60,000 nt of DNA from contig NC_135555.1 in assembly GCF_964340395.1 (NCBI RefSeq), positions 15,851,246 through 15,911,245 on the forward strand, given 5' to 3'. Under the pieces are notes generated by a model that ran no database searches, was not told the DNA's origin, and worked only from the letters and a program-made list of their open reading frames with translations. This DNA comes from Glandiceps talaboti (taxonomy: Eukaryota; Hemichordata; Enteropneusta; Spengelidae). Of this stretch, positions 51,311-60,000 are shown piece by piece. The position numbers were made by a program, and so were the translations under genes. Each line of letters opens with the position of its first letter. Within the stretch, counting starts at the first letter, position 1.

Positions 51311-53289
51311 AGTATTAATCTGTTTGGATCCATTCCATTATTCATCCCTGACAATTCAGTAATTGCATATTTGTAAGATACCATCAAATGAAGATACCAT
51401 GATCGATTGATTACATGTAGATGAATTCTTTATTAGATGAATTCTTAAAAGCAATTTCAGGAACAAATCTGTCAGCAAATGTAACATCTTGACTGTTTCT
51501 ACTTGACAGTGGAGGATATTACACTTACACCGTCAGACATATACAAAGGAATTGTGATAATATGTAGATGTAACTGTTGCATTCAATATATATATAAGAA
51601 ACTATATTTTTTAAAATAATTTATATTCTTTTTGACATACTTGTATATGGGTACATGTATATGTATGTTCTACTTGCTCATTTGCCCAGTTATCACTCCC
51701 TATCAGTATTTCATAAATTTATTATCTGTTGACATATGATTTAATGGTAACTACAAGGTATCTGTAGTTAGTCTGATTTCTTGGGACACCAACTCAGTGG
51801 ACACAAAACTATCAATAAATAGTACAAACTTAGGTAATTAAGCTAATTACAATGATTTAACTGCTTCTGATATGTTTGGTGTATCTTTCAATACTAGCAA
51901 AAATTATCAGAAATTAGCACCACATGACTGTTATATACATACATGTATACTGTGCTATAAATCAGTGTTTTCGTTTAGGTTGGGGATGGGTAAAGCTGGT
52001 AAAAATGGCATAGTTACCCTTACAGAGTAACACCGTACCACCATTTCGAGTGGGAACCATGGTAAAAGTGACTGGGAAACTGAGGTAGATTTTACGTACT
52101 TGCCACCCTTAGCAAAAACTATAAATGATATCTTTGAGTGCATACACACACATACCAGTATACATGTACATGTAATTTCCAGCTTAAAACTTATTGTTTG
52201 AATTCCACGTTTTTGTATTTGTGCCATCCATGTATTTATATCAGTGGAGCCATAAGAATTATATATATATTCATTCTTTTGTTCGGGACCAACTTTTCAA
52301 CTTTTTCTATAGCTTTGCCACACAATTACATCATTTCTCTCCCAAATTGTAATCATAGTGTACATGTAGTTCGAATATGGGCTGTTAAGGTTCTCTTGAT
52401 CAAAATTGCTTTGAGCAAAGAAGTGTAGGTTTAAATTTGTACTGTATTCAGAACCTCATAAAGAGAATCACACTGTGAACTTTTGGGTAATATCAACCAA
52501 ATATCATCCATATTCCTTACTTCCCTTTTCTAAAGTTTAACATTAACAAGGGAGTAGTGCTATACATCATATGTACCCTCAGTAACCATGTGGGTGTTCT
52601 CATGTTTGATACTAATAGCTAACTAAACAAAAGTTTAATACAAGAAATTGTGTAGGTTTACAAACTGTTTCAAAACTCCCTTCAGCATTGTAGCTTGGCA
52701 TTTCAAGTAAAATAATGTCTTGGAGAACTATATACTACATGTTCATATTTCTAATTGTACTGGTAGTATCTGTACTCAAATGCCTTCAGGTTCCTACTAT
52801 AACGAGAATGAAAACAGAAGGAAAACAATCTTTCCGCAGGCGTATACTTTGCACAAAGTTCTGTTGATGTACATTAACATTCTAACTGTGTTATTACTTT
52901 TAATAACAAATGGACTCACAGTATCAAACAAGAACAACATTCTAATCTAAAGCTGCCATTGTTCAAACTTTTAAATACTTCATTATTATCATCACCATTC
53001 CAATTTGTTATCAAAATTAAGATAATTTTTGTAATCAAAAATATTTGTCTACACAAAAAAAAAGAAAATACAAGTCTGATTCATCCCCTTGATGGTCCTA
53101 CAAAGACAGGCAAACCAAGATTCCACAATTTAGAGAAAGCAATAAATGATTTTTGACACCATAATATCTAAAATATTCAAAAATGTTTGTATAGGAAAAT
53201 AGTTTAATGTAAATTTGTCCCTCTTAAACAGAAACCTACTAATTTTTAACACAAATTTGAACATAAGTTTCAGGATTACATGGCTAACG

Positions 53290-54900
53290 TGTACACATTC
53301 AGGGCTGAGTTTCTTATTAGATGGGTCAGATGAAAACAAACACTCACAAAATGGCCAATACCTAGAACATACACTTGTAATGTTTCATTTTCCTAGCATC
53401 AATTTGTCTCCAGGGTTATATTGATGATAACACTGCAAGGTGAGTTTTCTCACTACATGGGTGAAATGAAAACATGCACTCCAAAACATACACTCGTAAG
53501 ATTTCCCTTTTTAGAATTACTAAATGTGTTTGGGATCAAATTGATTGTAACACTGCATTTATAAGCACTTGGCAGGTTTCTTATGAGATGGGCACAAAAT
53601 GTACATGATACATGTACACCACAGCATCCACTAGTTTCACAGAATTCATCTGTATTCAGAATCACACTAACATACATGCCTGCAAATACATGTACATGAT
53701 AAGTGAAAAGCAAAACATACACTACAACGACTGTATTATGACACCTCCTTTTTGCAGAATATGATGACACCGCCACTTTATGTACAAGGCTGAGTTTTTT
53801 ACTTGATGGGTAACATGAAAGTATACAATGTACCTTGCAAAGACTGTAGTGCTATCATGATTAACTTTTCTAACATCTTGAGATTATATTCATGTTAACA
53901 CTTCATATATATGTACAAGGTTGGATCTCTTACTTCGTGGATGAGATGAAAATATACACTACAAAAACTGTAATATCATGACACCTTCTTTCCTGAAATC
54001 TTCGAGATTGTACTTTTAACACTTCAATGCTGAGTTTCTAACTAGATGGTGTGATGAAAGTATGCACTACAAAGATTTTGCTTTCATGACACAACTTTTT
54101 TTTTAGAATTCACCTGTCTTCCAGATGATATTGATGTTAACATATCATGTACATGTACAAGACCGAGTTTCTTACTGGATGAGTGAGATGAAAGTACATT
54201 GTATACATTACATGGACTGTACTTTCATGACTCCTTGTCTGAAATCATCTGGATTATACTTATGTCAAGGCTTAATATAAGAGGCTAGGTCTCTTATTAG
54301 ATGGGTGAGCTGAAAACATACACTGCAAAAGTCTGCGATGTTATGATCCTGTTTTTTTGTAGAATTCACTAAGCACATATTGATGTTATAGCTTCATACA
54401 TGGCTAAGTTTCTTACTAGATGGGTGAAATGAAAGTACATTGTTTAAACCAAAATGGACTGTACTTTCATAATGCCTCCTTTTCTTAAATATTATAGATT
54501 ATAGCTTATAGGTTATGGCTTAATATAAGAGGCTGGGGTGTGGTGAAATCATACAAAGTCTGTGTTATTATGACACCTACATGTATTTTGTGTAGAATTC
54601 ACCTGTCTTCAAGAACATACATGTATTGATGTTTATGCATTATAACAAGAATGGGTTTCTTATTAGATGAGTATTTACAAATTACTCTCCTGTCATGCAA
54701 ATATGATGCTTTCTATTTTGTACAATTCACCTGCCTTCAAGATTATGAATGTTAACACTTCATACATACATACATACATGGCTGCATATCTTACTAGATA
54801 AACAAGATGAATGAATACACTACAAAATTGTCAATACCTAGAATATACTACATTATGTATATGATGCTTACATTTCGTACAATTCATTTGTACTACAGCT
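53290..54900. repeat. Long diverged tandem array, about twelve units of 110-215 bp
   Basis: Each unit starts with ggctgagtttcttactagat or a variant, then gggtga(a/g)atgaaa, acactacaaa, a ctgtactttcatgacacct block, agaattcacctgtctt and tgatgttaacacttcatac. Unit starts lie near 53299, 53440, 53571, 53789, 53921, 54028, 54162, 54282, 54402, 54531, 54649 and 54780. Confidence 0.88.
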
Positions 54901-55599
54901 TCAAATTGAATGAAGAGCAGTGAAGTGGAAACACTATAACTCTGAGTCACCTCTGCCCTTTATCCCCAGGCTAAGAAAGAATGTGCCTAATTTGTAGTCA
55001 GATCATGCAGTAAGCTGTCTGTAAGCCATAAAATTGTGACCTAGCAAACGTGTGCTAACCTTTACATGTACATACCACTGTGTCTGTCTTAACACAAATT
55101 TGTCATCTAATCTTGAAATGTATTCTTGAAAGGTGTCATACAATTTTCTGTATTTCAATTCAGTCTTGAAACGTAGTCATCTGGTCTTGAAATAATTTGC
55201 CAAGGGTGTAATGTTAATTTCTTGATTTCAATAAAAGCTCATTTCGAAATTATTATTTTGACATTTCTTCTGGGGAAATGTCTTATTTTGGATATGATTA
55301 CATGACTTCATTTTATACACTGAAAAACGGAGTTGATTTATTTTCCATGTCATCATTTTAATGAGATTAATTGTATAATATTAATTCTCTACTAAGGTGC
55401 ATACATGATAACATGTATATTATATTCAAGATAGCTTACTAGTTCACAATATTTCTATATTCAAGTCAAATAATTGCCATGGTACTAGTATTGGTTTTGT
55501 CACATTGCTAGTATTGGTTTTGTCACATTGCATGGTGGAAAGTTGTCTTAATCATCACAGAGGATGGCTATCTTGCAGTGTCTACATTAACAGTAAAAC

Positions 55600-55950
55600 T
55601 GGGCACATACAATGTAGATCATCAAACACTGTACCCGTATCTAGACTACCAAATTAGCAGTAGTCCTGAACACATGAATTGTTTCTAGAATACCAAATTA
55701 ACGGTAGTCAAGAGTACATAGATGACTAAACACTGTACACAATGTATCTAGACTACCAAATTAGTAGTACATGTAGTCCAAGACACATGGACTACTAAAC
55801 ATCGTACCCAGACTACCAAATTTACAGTAGTACAGGGCATACAGACTACTAAACAAATTATCATTCTACATGTATACTACCAAATTAGCAGTAGATCTGG
55901 ATACATAGACTACTAAACATCATATCTATACTACCAAATTCACAATGTGA
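55600..55950. repeat. Minisatellite of ~55-60 bp units, six to seven copies
   Basis: Each unit has tagactaccaaatt, a (g)cagtagtc or similar block, acacatgga or a variant and ctactaaacatc. Confidence 0.88.
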
Positions 55951-56088
55951 CCACTGAAAATAAGAGAAAATTGTAGCTTAAACAATTCAGTTAGCTAAAT
56001 CTACTAAGTTTAAAAGTAAAATCCAAACCCTATGTTGTGTTTAATTAGCTATTAATATAATTTTTTTTAGGATAATTCTAAATGTAAC

Positions 56089-56103
56089 CCCCCCCCCCCC
56101 CCC
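56089..56103. repeat. C homopolymer
   Basis: A run of C with no interruption. Confidence 0.9.
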
Positions 56104-57373
56104 GAAATTGCACATATCCTTGCAGTACATTTATAGTGATATGTAAACACATTTCAGCATCTAAAAACTTAAACACACAATGTGCATGTACAAGAACAAT
56201 GTATGTACTTAACATTTTCTCACTACTAGTATAAGTAGAAAGACAATTTCATGTTGACATTTAAATGATAGCGATGTAAATTACACACCTGGCTAAATTA
56301 TTTCAATATTATATATGATGTATTCAGCAACATTTTAATAAAGACTAGTGTATAACTTAATAAGATTCTTTAACTGCCTGCAGGTTATCTTATGCTGTGT
56401 TTATGAAATCTGTGTAATCGGAAACACAACTAATATAATGTACATGTACTCCAAAACATGATAGAGTATTTTCTTAGGCCAAGTAAACTGAATGTGGTGG
56501 TTCTGATTACATTATATACCATTCAAAAATTGATAGAACAGTATTGATATAAGCAATTTCTAATTTTTCATCCTGTGTCATGATAGTTTAAGTTGACACT
56601 GACTGCTTGTTCATATATACTCAGTCTGATGAACTATTTCATACTTTTTAGGGACATGTTATGGTTTTATTGACAACTACATGTATGTACAAATGATACA
56701 ACTTATTACTAGATGTAGTTTGTTTGTGTTTTGTTTCTCAACATGTCTATTTTACTGATATGTGAACTCATTCAGCAATTTGACCATTTTATTTTGATCA
56801 CAATTTTGTTTTACTAAACCATGTATTATTATTTGTATGGTAACTGTACATGTATAGGACATTGCGCATTTTGCTATTCATATTTAATCTTATGCTTCAT
56901 TGTGTTCAATTTCAAGTTTTCTCACACTACATGACTGTATATTTGGACTGTAGTGATTTGAATTTCTGGGAGAAGACTCCTGTATTTTGCACCTGCTTCA
57001 ATCAGCATTGATGTCCAGTTTCAGTTACTAATTTGGCTTTTCAGAAGGCTAAGAAATTTTGCATTGACTCTCATGACTGATAAGGATGGTATATCATATT
57101 GCCTGAAATTGGCTCTAACAGTATGTCCTTTTTTCTGATACCCCTTTTCCACCTGAGCGAAGAATGGAGCAAGATACATGTACAAAGGTACGATGCCATC
57201 ATTGTGAGTGAGTGGAGAGACATCCCCTTACAGAGCTGCGTTTATTTGACTACTTTTCCTGCAGAGTGAGAGACGTTTAAATGACTGGAATAATCTCATA
57301 AATGACATTGTCTGCTCTGCATTCAGATGTATTCAAAGAACAAATGTCAGAACACATTACCTCTTTTCAACAT

Positions 57374-57490
57374 TACTAGTGATGTCCACACACGCACCGT
57401 ACATATTCACAATTTGATGTGATATTTATTAGTACTAGTGATGTCCACACACATACATGTCCTCACAACTTGGTGTGATACTTATTAGCA
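57374..57490. repeat. Two-unit tandem repeat
   Basis: actagtgatgtccacacac, followed by a(t/c)aatttgatgtgata or acaacttggtgtgata and (t)ttattag, occurs twice with a period of about 60 bp. Confidence 0.8.
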
Positions 57491-59284
57491 TTATCGAGTC
57501 AACAGAAACAGAAACAGAAACATGTACAATATTTCAATATTTTACATTCTAACAGGGAAAACCAACTCTCTATGTCCCACAGCTTGGCACAGTTCAGTCA
57601 TTCTAAAAAGGAAAATGTACTAATTGTACTGAAGCACGTACACATGATGTATGTCAAGTACATGTATATATTTGAAATATTTCCATGAAAATTCTCAAAA
57701 CAAACATTAACCTTTGAACCCTCACATTTATCGAAATCTGGAAATCTGTTCCTTTTCAAGGTCTTTATCTAGTACCACACATGTTAGTAGTATTATCATC
57801 ACAGAAATGGTCACATATGGTTCACTTCTGTTCCTAACTTATGACAAGGTTGACTGCCACAGTACATCTACATACAATAAAAAGGTACATGTATGAGTAA
57901 ATTGTATCATAGACAATGATTGTATGTACATTTTGTAGGTGTACATTTTTGTATCTACAGACAGTGGCATAGACAGTGTATCCTACACTCATAGTCATAC
58001 ACAGGGCTGCATTTGTTCATTTCCAATCAGCATCTCGTCCTTGAGCTAGTAATAGTATAGATAAGTATATTTACTTTTACACAACCGTTCCTTGTCCTAA
58101 GGACACATCCATTCCAGACTAAACTCCAATCAAGACAGGAATTTATGGAGTCTGTCAAGGACACAGGGTGGGAGTGCCATAGGTGGAAGTCACAATATGA
58201 CAGTTATTTGCTCATTTTATGGGATGACGTCTTGGCTTTTGCCTTTACTGCATCAACCGTCTATAATATAAACATGTATCATGCAGCTCCTCAAACAAGC
58301 AATAACAGAACTACTGGATGAATAGATAAATGATCAAAATGGTCATACATGTATGAAGGCAAAAATTATTTAGACCAAAATTTTTTTTGAATAAATTTCT
58401 ATGTAGTCTGAAGTTATCCGTGGTATCGCTCTTGAGATTTAATGCCACAGATAGCACTATATATACTAATTTCTCTGAAGCTAGAATACAATAATGGAAG
58501 TTGATATTAGTGATTTTTTCAGTGAAATAATAAAAATCTGCAATCTATCAATACCAATGTAAAAGACTATATGAGTGCCTCAGGGAAAAAATACTGGGAG
58601 TTATTCACACTTATTTACAAAAAAGCTGAAATTTTTTTATTTTTCTTACGCATATAGTGATTACAAATACATGTACATGATTCAACTGTGGCTAAATCCT
58701 AAACTTTATAGACAGTTTTACTTACTATCTGAAATGACAAAATCTTTCTATCCTCAAAATTTACATGCTTGTCACCCACCGTGATTAATTACTAGATTAA
58801 AGTAAAAGTATATATGATACTAGCAAAAGCTGTGTTTTGGTTTCTTGTGTACAATGATATATGGAAGAAAGTGCATACATACAGTGATTCAGAACATGTT
58901 AACTTAAATTCATGTGGGAATTTTGGCTCATTGCCTCCCACTATGATGAGAGCCAAAATCCACACATACCTTGACTATAGCCTAGCTACATTTGCATACA
59001 TGTATATACAGTATGACATATATCTGCCTACTAGAGCATAATTCTGTAAAGGCTTATTCAATCCCATACTACTGTACCTTTATCAGTGGTGCCACAAGGA
59101 TTAACTTTGATCATACCTTTTGTTCAGGATACTGAATTTTTTCTACAGCTCTGACAGAAAGCTGTTTTTCACAAGTAAATGTTCATATTATATGTTTGTC
59201 CTACTCTTGGATCAACTATATGTAAGGCCATTAATATATATAAGCCATGTCCCAACCTATTTAAATAACTGAATTAATTTAATT

Positions 59285-59480
59285 AAATCAGTTTAAAACT
59301 GGTTTCTGTCCCCATGAGAAACTGAGCAGTGGATATGGATTTGATAAACCAGTTACGAACTAATTTATTTTGAATGAGTGTGACACCCCCCCCCCCCCCC
59401 CCCATCTGTTCAAAACTGATTAAGTGCATGTGGAGACAGGAAAACCGACATTGTTTCAATTTTGAACCGATTCGAAATTC
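59285..59480. repeat. Foldback element with a C-run in the loop
   Basis: tcagtttaaaactggtttct and gtccccatg on the left are mirrored by catgtggagacaggaaaacc and the tail attttgaaccg on the right. A C-run (about 59386-59403) lies between. The arms resemble the ggtttaaacc blocks at 28040-28360. Confidence 0.6.
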
Positions 59481-60000
59481 CAAATGAGGACACGGCTAAT
59501 ATTAAATCACCATTCAGTTGCAGTACTTACATTTGATATCAATTATCAGTAATGTTCCTTAAAAGTACATATGTAGTTTATAATTCAGTGAGCAAACATA
59601 GTTACTGTTGAACTTGGTTTTGTGATAATGGATGACATTATTATGCAGTCACTTTTATCAGGACAATTTACAAATACATTGTATGCTTAGCAGGGTGTGC
59701 TGTGCACAAATACATATACCTTCATATTTTACATACAAATAAATATATCAACTTGCTTTTAAACTTTTATTTCAGGCTTTGCTATTAAAAAAATACTTAA
59801 CCACGCAGGTTTATTTGTCCTCTTAGAAACGACAGCTAGATATTTACAAATTTGAATAAAATATTACACTATACCCGGTACTACTCACCCATCAAGTAGA
59901 TGTTTTATCTTTTTATAATTCATAACGGCACTTTTTATGGAAACATAATAGGTTGCAATTGACATGCAATGCACTTAAACATTCACACTTTATAAGTTGA

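Larger units (their letters stand above)
43441..60000. other. Repeat-rich region upstream of the last recognised DENND11 exon
   Basis: Probably DENND11 intron 1 and flanking sequence: the exon at 43440 begins mid-codon, yet no N-terminal exon or other conserved coding sequence was found to the window end. The contents are the tandem arrays and the foldback listed separately. The stretches 43441-44400, 45010-46020, 46720-48300, 48500-50400, 51330-53290, 56110-57370 and 57500-59280 are AT-rich with no feature beyond ACATGT strings and homopolymer runs. Confidence 0.6.

Noticed and set aside
53290-54900. CRISPR-like regular repeats
   Set aside because: The DNA is eukaryotic, the repeats are diverged along their whole length and there is no repeat/spacer alternation or cas gene.

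Overview
This is eukaryotic nuclear DNA from an animal, most likely a marine invertebrate. The genes have GT-AG introns, the base composition is AT-rich, and intron positions and proteins match conserved metazoan genes. The window is also full of foldback elements, minisatellites and DIRS-type retrotransposon sequence. The sequence alone does not tell me whether it is a spiralian, a hemichordate or a lancelet.

Left part (1-22 kb, + strand): the last six coding exons of MRPL38, the PEBP-like protein of the large mitochondrial ribosomal subunit, run from 584 to the stop at 21821, with a polyadenylation signal at 22007. The N-terminal exons lie before the window. Intron 2410-12688 holds a complete intronless gene at 5093-8011. 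It encodes a 972-residue secretory-pathway membrane protein I do not recognise, with about seven membrane spans and eight 20-residue cytoplasmic repeats. The last MRPL38 intron (13666-21705) carries a structurally complete DIRS-type tyrosine-recombinase retrotransposon (16429-21465). It has gag, RT-RNase H and recombinase frames, 125-bp inverted terminal repeats, and an internal complementary region that is the exact reverse complement of the joined element ends. The splice donor that opens this intron is tandemly copied six times.

Middle part (28-43.5 kb, - strand): seven exons of DENND11 (LCHN), a DENN-domain protein, run from 43440 down to the stop at 28364. The first coding exon was not found and is probably beyond the window. 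The two conserved genes converge. Intron 29129-36698 of DENND11 contains a second intronless gene on the opposite strand (33045-35468). This encodes an 807-residue protein with a DZIP3-like HEPN domain, B-box, coiled coil, filamin-like repeat and NHL propeller. It looks like a TRIM-NHL protein whose RING is replaced by a HEPN module that keeps an R-x4-H motif. The same intron holds a TA-flanked inverted-repeat element (29498-31351).

Right part (43.5-60 kb): no coding exon is recognisable. The region contains a series of distinct diverged tandem arrays (44.4-45.0, 46.0-46.7, 48.3-48.5, 50.4-51.3, 53.3-54.9 and 55.6-55.95 kb) and a foldback element near 59.3 kb.

The strongest leads for new biology are the HEPN/B-box/NHL protein, the unknown repeat-bearing membrane protein, the nuclear-receptor-like sites in the DIRS termini, and the copied splice junctions in both host genes.
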